16,335 nt of DNA from Treponema sp. (GTDB lineage: Bacteria > Spirochaetota > Spirochaetia > Treponematales > Treponemataceae), in NCBI GenBank assembly GCA_016296205.1, contig JAEDJS010000042.1, forward strand, positions 1-16,335, written 5' to 3'. A program made the position numbers and the translations under genes. Positions 1-6,142 of the stretch are shown piece by piece; position 1 is the first letter of the stretch; each line of letters opens with the position of its first letter. The notes beneath the pieces are model-generated. The model made no database searches, had not been told where the DNA came from, and worked only from the letters and a program-made list of their open reading frames with translations.

Positions 1-51
1 AGCGCCACCTTGCCAAGGTGGATGTCGCGGGTCCGACTCCCGTTTTCCGCT
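1..51 (+). tRNA. tRNA-Gly (anticodon GCC), 5' part missing
   Basis: The window opens inside this tRNA, after the D loop. The anticodon stem is CCACC (5-9) with GGTGG (17-21), closing the loop TTGCCAA, so the anticodon GCC is at 12-14 and reads GGC/GGT glycine codons. The T stem is GCGGG (27-31) with CCCGT (39-43), and the acceptor 3' strand is TTTCCGC (44-50) with discriminator T at 51. The next bases are CTA, so the 3' CCA is not encoded and must be added by nucleotidyltransferase. The T loop reads TCCGACT, giving C where nearly all tRNAs have U (pseudouridine) at position 55. Confidence 0.93.
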
Positions 52-60
52 CTAATTAGA

Positions 61-92
61 AAGCGATTTGAGTTTCTCAGATCGCTTTTTTT
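61..92 (+). terminator. Rho-independent terminator after tRNA-Gly
   Basis: A 12-bp stem AAGCGATTTGAG / CTCAGATCGCTT with one G-U pair and a TTT loop is followed by an unbroken T run to 92. It starts about ten bases after the tRNA end and separates the tRNA unit from tig. Confidence 0.92.
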
Positions 93-97
93 ATAAA
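68..97 (+). promoter_or_regulatory. Possible tig promoter overlapping the tRNA terminator
   Basis: TTGAGT (68-73), an 18-bp spacer and TATAAA (92-97) resemble a sigma-70 promoter. The -35 lies in the terminator stem and the -10 begins at the end of its T run. It would give a leader of about 20 nt before the GTG of tig. The alternative is that tig is transcribed by readthrough from further upstream. The call rests only on motif match and spacing. Confidence 0.35.
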
Positions 98-122
98 ATT
101 TTATTTTTTTAAGAGGATCACC

Positions 123-1457
123 GTGAAAGTTACAAAGGAAATCAAAAAACTTGAAAACTCAGCAGTTGAGCTTACTGCAACAATCAGTAAAGAAGATGTA
201 AAAGCAGGTTATGACGAACAGCTTAAGAACATCGCAAAGAACATTCAGCTCCCAGGTTTCCGCAAAGGTCATGTTCCATTCAAAACAATCGAATCAAAAT
301 ATGGCGAAGCTCTCAAGGCAGAAATCGCAGGCGACCTCATTGACAAAGCTCTCAATGAACTCATGAATCAGGAAGAAAACTTTGAAATCCGTCCACTTCC
401 TTACAGCCAGCCAATGCTGGACAAAATGCCGGAATTCGACCTGGAAAAAGATTTGACTTTCACAGTTAAATATGATGTATTCCCAGCAGTTGAAGTTAAG
501 AATTTTGACGGAATTACAATCAAAGAACCACAAGTAGAAATCGGTAAAAAAGAAATCGAAGAAGAACTCAAAGCAATTCAGGACAGAAACGCTACAGTTC
601 TTGATAAAAAAGACGGCGATAAAGTTGCAAAAGATGATATCGTAACAATCAACTACAAAGAACTTAACGATGACGATTCAACTATTGCAGGTTCAGAAAG
701 AGAAGGTTTCGTATTTACAGTTGGAACAGGTGAAAACATCTACAAAATCGATGATGAAATCACTGGAATGGCAAAAAACGAAACAAAAGTAATTAACAAA
801 GAAATCGATGGTGCAAAGAAAAAAATCAGCGTAACTGTAACAGCAGTAAAGGTTCGCCAGCTCCCTGCCCTTGATGATGATCTTGCACAGGATGTAAGCG
901 ACAAATTCAAAACCTTGGACGACCTTAAGGCAGACATTTCAAAGAATCTTGAAAACGCAAAGAACAGAAAACTTGCAGAAATCAAATCACAGGATCTTTT
1001 GAATCAACTTGTAGAAAAGAACCCTGTTGAACTTCCTGCATCAATGCTCAAGGCAGAGCTTTCAAGCCGTTTTGAAATGATGGCACAACAGTTCCAGACA
1101 ACTCCAGAACAGCTGGAAAAAATGATCGAAAAATCTGGTCAGACAAAGGAAGCAATGCTTAAGGAATGGACTGGCGATTCAGAAAAAATGCTTAAGAGCC
1201 GCCTTATTGTAGACACACTTATCCGTGAAAAGAATATTTCTGTAACACCAGAAGAAATCGAAGCAGAATATGCAAAACTTGCAGAAGACTATGGCATGGC
1301 TGTAGAAGAAGTAAAGAAGCAGTATAGTGATGCACGTTCTAAGGAATACCTCATGGACGAAGTTAAAGAAAGAAAACTCTTTGAAGAACTTTACAAACAG
1401 GTAAAGGTAACAAAGGGTGACAAAAAATCTTTCGCTGACTTGTTCCAGGCAAAATAA
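123..1457 (+). CDS. tig: Trigger factor, ribosome-associated chaperone/peptidyl-prolyl isomerase
   Basis: Trigger factor binds the ribosome exit tunnel, shields nascent chains and has peptidyl-prolyl isomerase activity. The N-terminal ribosome-binding domain carries the signature GFRKGHVP at residues 45-52 (family pattern GFRxGxxP), the loop that docks on ribosomal protein L23. An FKBP-like middle domain occupies roughly residues 150-250 and a helical C-terminal substrate-cradling region runs to 444, a normal length for the family. The start is GTG at 123, supported by AGAGGA at 112-117 and by the usual distance to the signature. It precedes clpP-clpX, a gene order shared by many bacteria, but a strong terminator and a separate promoter lie between, so it is probably its own transcription unit. 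Confidence 0.97.
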   Translation: MKVTKEIKKLENSAVELTATISKEDVKAGYDEQLKNIAKNIQLPGFRKGHVPFKTIESKYGEALKAEIAGDLIDKALNELMNQEENFEIRPLPYSQPMLDKMPEFDLEKDLTFTVKYDVFPAVEVKNFDGITIKEPQVEIGKKEIEEELKAIQDRNATVLDKKDGDKVAKDDIVTINYKELNDDDSTIAGSEREGFVFTVGTGENIYKIDDEITGMAKNETKVINKEIDGAKKKISVTVTAVKVRQLPALDDDLAQDVSDKFKTLDDLKADISKNLENAKNRKLAEIKSQDLLNQLVEKNPVELPASMLKAELSSRFEMMAQQFQTTPEQLEKMIEKSGQTKEAMLKEWTGDSEKMLKSRLIVDTLIREKNISVTPEEIEAEYAKLAEDYGMAVEEVKKQYSDARSKEYLMDEVKERKLFEELYKQVKVTKGDKKSFADLFQAK

Positions 1458-1558
1458 GTTTTAGTAACAATTTTTTTGTTAATCAATTTATTGTTATCAG
1501 AACAATTAAAATTATTTATCACCTGGATTCAGTTTTGAATTAATAGTTTTATTAAAAG

Positions 1559-1601
1559 TACGGAATGAAGCCAGTTTTTGGTAACATTCCGTATTTTTTT
1601 T
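1559..1601 (+). terminator. Rho-independent terminator after tig
   Basis: TACGGAATG (1559-1567) pairs with CATTCCGTA (1585-1593), followed by a run of eight T. The 17-nt loop contains a further small pairing (CCA/TGG). It lies about 100 bp after the tig stop. The AT-rich stretch between stop and stem shows no other convincing feature. Confidence 0.88.
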
Positions 1602-1640
1602 GAATTAAATTGCAATTATAAAAGATTTTAATTAAAATAA

Positions 1641-1669
1641 CTGACGAATTGTCTTTTTTTTGTTATATT
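1641..1669 (+). promoter_or_regulatory. Predicted promoter of clpP-clpX
   Basis: CTGACG (1641-1646, four of six matches to TTGACA), a 17-bp spacer and TATATT (1664-1669, five of six matches to TATAAT) lie after the tig terminator and predict a start near 1676, about 40 nt before clpP. No CIRCE inverted repeat (HrcA) or CtsR-type heptad repeat is visible nearby, so there is no sign of those heat-shock regulators here. Confidence 0.6.
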
Positions 1670-1716
1670 AATTTAAGAGATTCCTTTGTGACAAATCAAT
1701 TTTGGGAGAATTATAA

Positions 1717-2325
1717 ATGAACGAATTTATGAACAGTCTTGTTCCAACAGTTGTACAGAGAAGCGGAAATGCAGAACGTTCCTACGACCTTTTTTCCAGA
1801 CTTCTTAATGACCGCATTATTTTTGTAGATGGAGAAATCCGTGATGAAAATGCAGACCTTGTTGTTGCTCAGCTTCTTTATCTTGAAAGTGAAAACGCAG
1901 AAAAAGATATCAGCATGTATATAAACAGTCCTGGCGGTTCAGTTACTGCTGGCCTTGCAATTTATGATACAATGCAATACATCAAATGCGACATTCAGAC
2001 AATCTGTATGGGACAGGCAGCTAGCATGGGTGCTATTCTTCTGGCAGGTGGAACAAAAGGCAAAAGAATTGCACTTCCATCAAGCAGAGTTATGATTCAC
2101 CAGCCATGGGGTGGAGCTCAGGGCCAGGAAAGTGATATTGCCATTCAGGCTAAAGAAATTGGTCGCCTTAAAAAGCTTTCAATCAATTACCTTTCAAAAG
2201 CAACTGGAAAATCTATAGAAGAAATTGCAAAAGACATGGAAAGAGACTTCTATATGTCCAGTGAAGACGCACTTAAATACGGCATTGTAGACAAAATTAT
2301 GTACGGCCGTCCAGGAGAAAACTAA
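1717..2325 (+). CDS. clpP: ATP-dependent Clp protease proteolytic subunit ClpP
   Basis: ClpP is the serine peptidase that forms the two-ring tetradecamer and degrades proteins fed to it by ClpX or ClpA/C. The catalytic triad is visible as Ser103 (in GQAASMGA), His128 (in MIHQPWGG) and Asp177 (in ERDFYMS). The 25- and 49-residue spacings equal those of E. coli ClpP. The substrate-binding strand motif SPGGSV is at 71-76. Length 202 is typical with a short or absent propeptide. The ATG at 1717 is preceded by GGGAGAA (1704-1710). The stop is two bases before the clpX ATG, implying cotranscription and translational coupling. Confidence 0.98.
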   Translation: MNEFMNSLVPTVVQRSGNAERSYDLFSRLLNDRIIFVDGEIRDENADLVVAQLLYLESENAEKDISMYINSPGGSVTAGLAIYDTMQYIKCDIQTICMGQAASMGAILLAGGTKGKRIALPSSRVMIHQPWGGAQGQESDIAIQAKEIGRLKKLSINYLSKATGKSIEEIAKDMERDFYMSSEDALKYGIVDKIMYGRPGEN

Positions 2326-2327
2326 AA

Positions 2328-3566
2328 ATGGGAAAACAGCCTACATGTTCGTTTTGTGGAAAACCAAAAGATGAATACAGAAGCCTTGTTCAAGGTCCAG
2401 GTAATCTTTATATCTGCAACAATTGTATAGATACTTGCAAAACTATTATTGCAGACCAGGAAGATTCTGTAAAAGACATTGATATGGCTGAAATTCCAAC
2501 TCCAAAGGAATTTAAATCATATTTGGATGAATACATTATTGGCCAGGACTATGCTAAGAAAGTTCTGTCTGTAGCGGTTTACAATCACTATAAACAGCTT
2601 TCAGCAGCTGCCCGCAAAAAAGACATTAAAATAGAAAAATCAAACATTCTTCTTCTAGGTCCAACAGGAAGCGGTAAAACTCTTCTTGCAAAAACACTGG
2701 CACAAAAACTAAAAGTACCATTTGCAATTGCAGATGCCACTACCCTTACAGAAGCAGGATACGTTGGCGAAGACGTAGAAAACGTTCTTCTTAAACTTAT
2801 CAACAACGCAGATGGTGACATAAAAGCGGCAGAACGGGGAATTATTTTTATCGATGAAATTGATAAAATTGGCCGTAAAAGTGAAAACACTTCAATTACC
2901 CGTGATGTTAGCGGCGAAGGTGTTCAGCAGGCTCTTCTTAAAATTATTGAAGGAACAGTTTCCAGTGTGCCTCCACAGGGGGGAAGAAAACATCCAAATC
3001 AGGAAATGATAGAAATTGACACTACAAATATTCTCTTTATTTGTGGCGGTGCATTTGTTGGACTTGATAAAATAATTGAACAGCGTCTTTCTACAAGCTC
3101 CATTGGTTTTGGAGCAGAAGGAATCGGCCGTTCAGATAAAGACAGAATGGATCTTCTTAATAAGCTTACAAGTGATGACCTGGTACGTTTTGGTCTTATT
3201 CCGGAACTTATTGGCCGTCTTCCAATAAGTTGTGCTCTAAACGAACTTACCCGTGATGATTTAAAACGCATTCTTACTGAACCAAAAAATGCAATTACAA
3301 AACAGTTTAAGGCAAGTTTTGATATTGACGATGTGGAACTTTCATTCAGCGACGAAGCTATTGAAGAAATTGCCGACATTGCAATTAAAAACAAAACAGG
3401 TGCCCGAGGACTTAGAGCAATAGTAGAAAATGTTCTTATGGACATTATGTACGAAATTCCTAGTGTTAAAGGCCACAAAAAGCTTGAAATTACTAAAGAA
3501 ATTGTAAATAAAACTGTAGAAGTAACAGAAGAAATGCTTCAGAAAATTGCAGAAATCAGTGCTTAA
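2328..3566 (+). CDS. clpX: ATP-dependent Clp protease ATP-binding subunit ClpX
   Basis: ClpX is the AAA+ unfoldase that recognises substrates and threads them into ClpP. All family hallmarks are present: an N-terminal C4 zinc-binding domain (Cys7, Cys10, Cys30, Cys33), Walker A GPTGSGKT (111-118), pore loop GYVG (144-147), Walker B IIFIDEIDK (172-180), RKH loop (220-222), the ClpP-docking loop IGF (259-261) and sensor 2 GARGLR (358-363). Length 412 is normal. The start follows the clpP stop by two bases. The IGF loop shows it can partner the adjacent ClpP. No key residue is missing. Confidence 0.98.
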   Translation: MGKQPTCSFCGKPKDEYRSLVQGPGNLYICNNCIDTCKTIIADQEDSVKDIDMAEIPTPKEFKSYLDEYIIGQDYAKKVLSVAVYNHYKQLSAAARKKDIKIEKSNILLLGPTGSGKTLLAKTLAQKLKVPFAIADATTLTEAGYVGEDVENVLLKLINNADGDIKAAERGIIFIDEIDKIGRKSENTSITRDVSGEGVQQALLKIIEGTVSSVPPQGGRKHPNQEMIEIDTTNILFICGGAFVGLDKIIEQRLSTSSIGFGAEGIGRSDKDRMDLLNKLTSDDLVRFGLIPELIGRLPISCALNELTRDDLKRILTEPKNAITKQFKASFDIDDVELSFSDEAIEEIADIAIKNKTGARGLRAIVENVLMDIMYEIPSVKGHKKLEITKEIVNKTVEVTEEMLQKIAEISA

Positions 3567-3590
3567 ATAAGATTCTGCAAAATACAAACC

Positions 3591-3673
3591 GGGCTGTCCC
3601 AAAAGAATTAAGCCTCTGTCATTCTGAACCTGATTCAGCATGACAGGACTTATTGGACAGCCCCATTTTTTTT
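3591..3673 (+). terminator. Terminator shared by clpX and the convergent glycosyltransferase gene
   Basis: GGGCTGTCC (3591-3599) pairs perfectly with GGACAGCCC (3655-3663), and on the + strand a run of eight T follows (3666-3673), so clpX transcripts should end here. The T run overlaps the stop codon of the convergent glycosyltransferase gene. In the other direction the trailing sequence is only moderately T-rich, so termination from the - strand is less certain. The long spacing between the arms is filled by a second palindrome (see the repeat entry). Confidence 0.75.
3610..3651. repeat. Internal imperfect palindrome, possible dispersed intergenic repeat
   Basis: Between the terminator arms lies a second inverted repeat. 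CTGTCAT (3616-3622) pairs with ATGACAG (3640-3646), and CTGAA (3624-3628) with TTCAG (3634-3638), the arms interrupted by a single mismatch. Flanking AAG/CTT bases extend it. The whole 3591-3663 segment can therefore fold as one long hairpin with a bulge. CTGTCATTCTGAAC-type words recur in intergenic palindromes of several bacterial genomes (general recollection, not searched). No second copy was noticed in this window. Confidence 0.5.
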
Positions 3674-4793
3674 ATTCTTTACGGCTGGCTTTAAGAAGAA
3701 CCTGAGCTGTTGCATGAGCTGTTTTTTCCCAGGAGAATCTTTTTGCCCATTCAACTCCCTGCTGACTCAACTTTTTCCTTAAATTTTCATCAACGGCAAG
3801 TTTTTCCAATGCACCTTCAATTTCCAGAATGCTGTCACTATTAAAATACAAAGCATTGCTGGCAGCCAATTCTGGAAGTGCACCGGCTTTTGCACATGCC
3901 ACAGGAAGTCCGCAAGCCATTGATTCAAGAACAGTAAGTCCAACACCTTCATTTACAGAGGGGCATATACATGCAGTTGCTCCCCGGTACAAATCAGGGA
4001 AAGTTTCGTGAGGAAAATATCCTGTTAAAAAAATATCACTGGAATAATCACTTTCAAAAGCAGCTTTATGAACTTTTTCTGCATAATTTCCATCGCCTTT
4101 TCCGGCAAGAACAAGCCTGTGAGGAAGCCCGGTATTCTTCTTGAATAAAGAGAAAGCCTTTATTAATTCAACATGTTTTTTTTCTTCGCTGGAAATTGTA
4201 CTGGCATAAATAAAATATGGCCGCTGAATTGCAAAAGGTTTTACATTTACATACTCAGAATCATCCAGTTCTTTTGGATAAAACATAGAGTGGTCAATAC
4301 CATTATGGATTACTTCGATGTTTTTATTTTTTATGCCGAGTTTTTCCAGGTCTCGTTTAATAAAATTACTGGCTGCAATTATGTAATCAACTTTATTCAG
4401 ACTCTTTTTCATTGCCAGCTTCTTATACAGTTTTTTATTTTTTAATAATTTTGAAGGAATATCATTTATAACTGCAACACCAGGAACAGAAAATTCCAAA
4501 GGCAGAAGTCTTGCACCGGCTGTATAAAGAATTGCATCAAATTCATTTTTTGACGCAAAAATATTAGCCTTATACAAATGCCATGCCTGGTCTCCAAAAT
4601 AGTTTGAAGCAGTACCTGTTGATATAAAATCAATTTTAGGATTTACTGCAAAAGAATACCTGTCTGTTTCCGGACCAAATATCTGGTAGGAAATATTGTT
4701 TTCATCTGGAAGTTGATTTACAAGAGAAAGCAAATATGCTCCAAGTCCAGAGCGTCCGTGATCCAGCCCAAAGGAATCGATTCCGAATTTCAT
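3672..4793 (-). CDS. Glycosyltransferase, GT4-like (GT-B fold)
   Basis: This is a predicted retaining glycosyltransferase that moves a sugar from a nucleotide-sugar donor to an unknown acceptor in the cytoplasm or at the inner membrane. The N-terminal part has a glycine-rich acceptor-side loop (GRSGLGAY, 13-20). The C-terminal half has the GT4 donor-site features: the NGID motif (164-167), the strand-loop region LAGKG (229-233) and the EX7E pair Glu282/Glu290 in EGVGLTVLE followed by ACGLPV. Length 373 is typical. No neighbour hints at a polysaccharide pathway, so donor and acceptor are unknown. No Shine-Dalgarno is seen before the ATG: the only AGG sits two bases away, and a TATAAT lies just nine bases upstream, suggesting a nearly leaderless mRNA. 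Confidence 0.85.
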   Translation of the reverse strand: MKFGIDSFGLDHGRSGLGAYLLSLVNQLPDENNISYQIFGPETDRYSFAVNPKIDFISTGTASNYFGDQAWHLYKANIFASKNEFDAILYTAGARLLPLEFSVPGVAVINDIPSKLLKNKKLYKKLAMKKSLNKVDYIIAASNFIKRDLEKLGIKNKNIEVIHNGIDHSMFYPKELDDSEYVNVKPFAIQRPYFIYASTISSEEKKHVELIKAFSLFKKNTGLPHRLVLAGKGDGNYAEKVHKAAFESDYSSDIFLTGYFPHETFPDLYRGATACICPSVNEGVGLTVLESMACGLPVACAKAGALPELAASNALYFNSDSILEIEGALEKLAVDENLRKKLSQQGVEWAKRFSWEKTAHATAQVLLKASRKE

Positions 4794-4801
4794 GCCTATA
4801 T

Positions 4802-4807
4802 ATTATA
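4802..4807 (-). promoter_or_regulatory. -10 element of the glycosyltransferase gene
   Basis: On the - strand this reads TATAAT, a perfect -10 match. Transcription would begin about six or seven bases on, that is two or three bases before the ATG. No good -35 is found 16-18 bp upstream. Confidence 0.5.
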
Positions 4808-4821
4808 CAAAAGATTGTTTT

Positions 4822-4827
4822 TATGCT
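4822..4827 (+). promoter_or_regulatory. Possible -10 element of the DEAD-box helicase gene
   Basis: TATGCT matches four of six bases of the -10 consensus and would place the start of transcription only about six bases before the ATG at 4840. The -35 region is not convincing. With no Shine-Dalgarno before the start codon, a short-leader or leaderless mRNA is the simplest reading. Confidence 0.35.
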
Positions 4828-4839
4828 AGACTGTAACAC

Positions 4840-6030
4840 ATGAATAATATTACATTTGAAAACCTCGGTTTAGAAAAATCAATTACAGAACGTCTTGAAA
4901 AAATCAGCATAAAAGAACCTACTGCAGTTCAGCAGAAAATTATTCCAATGGTACTGGATAATAAAAACATAATGTTTCAAAGCGAAACTGGAACCGGAAA
5001 AACATTCGCCTACGCACTTCCACTTATCCAGAATCTGGAAAAAGAACTTAATGGAAAACAGACAGATGATTTTGTAAGAATCCTAATTGCAGCACCAACA
5101 TACGAACTGGCAAGTCAGATAAAAGTACAAATACAGAAAATTACAGATATTAAATGCGCCCTTTGTATTGGTGGAGCTCCAATCAGCCGCCAGATAGAAA
5201 TGCTCAAAGAAAAACCGGTTATCGTTATTGGAGGAAGTGCACGACTTCTTGAGTTGATTCACCTTAAAAAACTAAAAGCAGATAAAATCCAGACCCTTGT
5301 ACTTGATGAAGCAGACCGGCTTTTAAGTCCTGAACTTAGAGATGAAACAGAAGGACTCATGGAAAGACTTCCTAAAAAAGTTGAACTCATCGGCTGTTCT
5401 GCCACTGTTAGCAAATACACAACAAAAATTCTCACCAAAGCAAGAAAGGTTCATGAAAATAAAGATGATAATCATGCAGAAAATTTCCAGGAAATTGAAT
5501 TTGTTGAACTTCCAGCAGAAGATGTTCTTAGAAAAAGAATTACTCACTGGGCACTCTTTGCAGAAAAAAGACAGAAAATAGACACATTAAGAAGTTTCAT
5601 CCATGCAGTAAAACCAGAAAAACTAATTGTGTTTACAGCAAAAACAGATCAGGTAGACAACATCACCTCAAAATTAAAATACAAAAATATTGAATGCCAG
5701 GGACTTTGCGGTAAAACAGACAAAAAGCTTAGAAAAGAAATAATCGATAAATTCAGAAGCGGGAAAATTCCTGTATTAATTACAACAGATTTAGCAAGCC
5801 GAGGACTTGATATTCAGGGAGTAACCCATGTTGTTCAGATGGATTTACCGGAAAGCACAGATTTCTTTGTTCACAGAAGCGGAAGAACAGGTCGTGCAGG
5901 ACACAAAGGTTTTAACTGCGTAATCGGTGATGAATATGAACTGCAGAATTATGCTAAACTGGAAAAAAAGTTAAAAATCACAGTTTATCCCAAAATTCTA
6001 TATCAGGGAAAATTACAGGACCCAAATTAA
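4840..6030 (+). CDS. DEAD-box ATP-dependent RNA helicase
   Basis: This is an ATP-dependent RNA unwinding or remodelling protein with the minimal two-RecA-domain core (396 residues) and no C-terminal RNA-binding extension. Visible motifs in order: Q motif (Phe6, PTAVQQ 28-32 region), motif I SETGTGKT (48-55), Ia PTYELASQ (86-93), II DEAD (156-159), III SAT (187-189), V TDLASRGLD (316-324) and VI HRSGRTGRAG (345-354). Catalytic motifs are intact. Two RNA-contact motifs are altered: the usual PTREL is PTYEL, and the usual TPGR (Ib) is GSAR (132-135). The ATG at 4840 fits the Q-motif spacing even though no Shine-Dalgarno is seen. Role could be ribosome assembly, mRNA turnover or cold adaptation; the sequence does not decide. 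Confidence 0.92.
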   Translation: MNNITFENLGLEKSITERLEKISIKEPTAVQQKIIPMVLDNKNIMFQSETGTGKTFAYALPLIQNLEKELNGKQTDDFVRILIAAPTYELASQIKVQIQKITDIKCALCIGGAPISRQIEMLKEKPVIVIGGSARLLELIHLKKLKADKIQTLVLDEADRLLSPELRDETEGLMERLPKKVELIGCSATVSKYTTKILTKARKVHENKDDNHAENFQEIEFVELPAEDVLRKRITHWALFAEKRQKIDTLRSFIHAVKPEKLIVFTAKTDQVDNITSKLKYKNIECQGLCGKTDKKLRKEIIDKFRSGKIPVLITTDLASRGLDIQGVTHVVQMDLPESTDFFVHRSGRTGRAGHKGFNCVIGDEYELQNYAKLEKKLKITVYPKILYQGKLQDPN

Positions 6031-6049
6031 TCATATTTAATGCAATTTA

Positions 6050-6078
6050 TTGAAAAAACTCAAAAATTCTGTTATATT
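6050..6078 (+). promoter_or_regulatory. Predicted smc promoter
   Basis: TTGAAA (6050-6055), a 17-bp spacer and TATATT (6073-6078) form a near-consensus sigma-70 promoter 20 bp after the helicase stop. It predicts a start near 6085 and a leader of about 58 nt before the GTG of smc. The -35 coincides with an in-frame TTG that would otherwise look like an upstream start codon. Confidence 0.7.
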
Positions 6079-6085
6079 ATTAGTC

Positions 6086-6127
6086 CAAATTGAATTAAAA
6101 TTAACAGAAAAAATTAAGTTCAATTTG
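6086..6127 (+). promoter_or_regulatory. Inverted repeat in the smc leader
   Basis: CAAATTGAA (6086-6094) and TTCAATTTG (6119-6127) are perfect 9-bp complements 24 bases apart, spanning nearly the whole predicted leader and ending four bases before the AGGAGA ribosome binding site. It may be a leader hairpin affecting translation or a protein operator just after the transcription start. Chance occurrence in AT-rich DNA is possible. Confidence 0.4.
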
Positions 6128-6142
6128 CCACAGGAGAATAAA

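Noticed and set aside
1466..1483. Small TAACAA/TTGTTA hairpin right after tig as terminator
   Set aside because: The stem is entirely A-T apart from one pair and too weak; the GC-containing hairpin at 1559-1601 with a T run is a much better candidate.
1602..1716. Heat-shock operator (CIRCE or CtsR box) before clpP
   Set aside because: No TTAGCACTC/GAGTGCTAA inverted repeat and no GGTCAAA heptad repeats are present; only a plain promoter is seen.
2999..3478. A 159-codon open frame on the - strand inside clpX, and other antisense frames inside tig, smc and serS
   Set aside because: They lie wholly inside genes with complete family motifs, have biased low-complexity translations rich in Ser, Phe or Leu, and show no ribosome binding sites; they are shadows of the coding strand.
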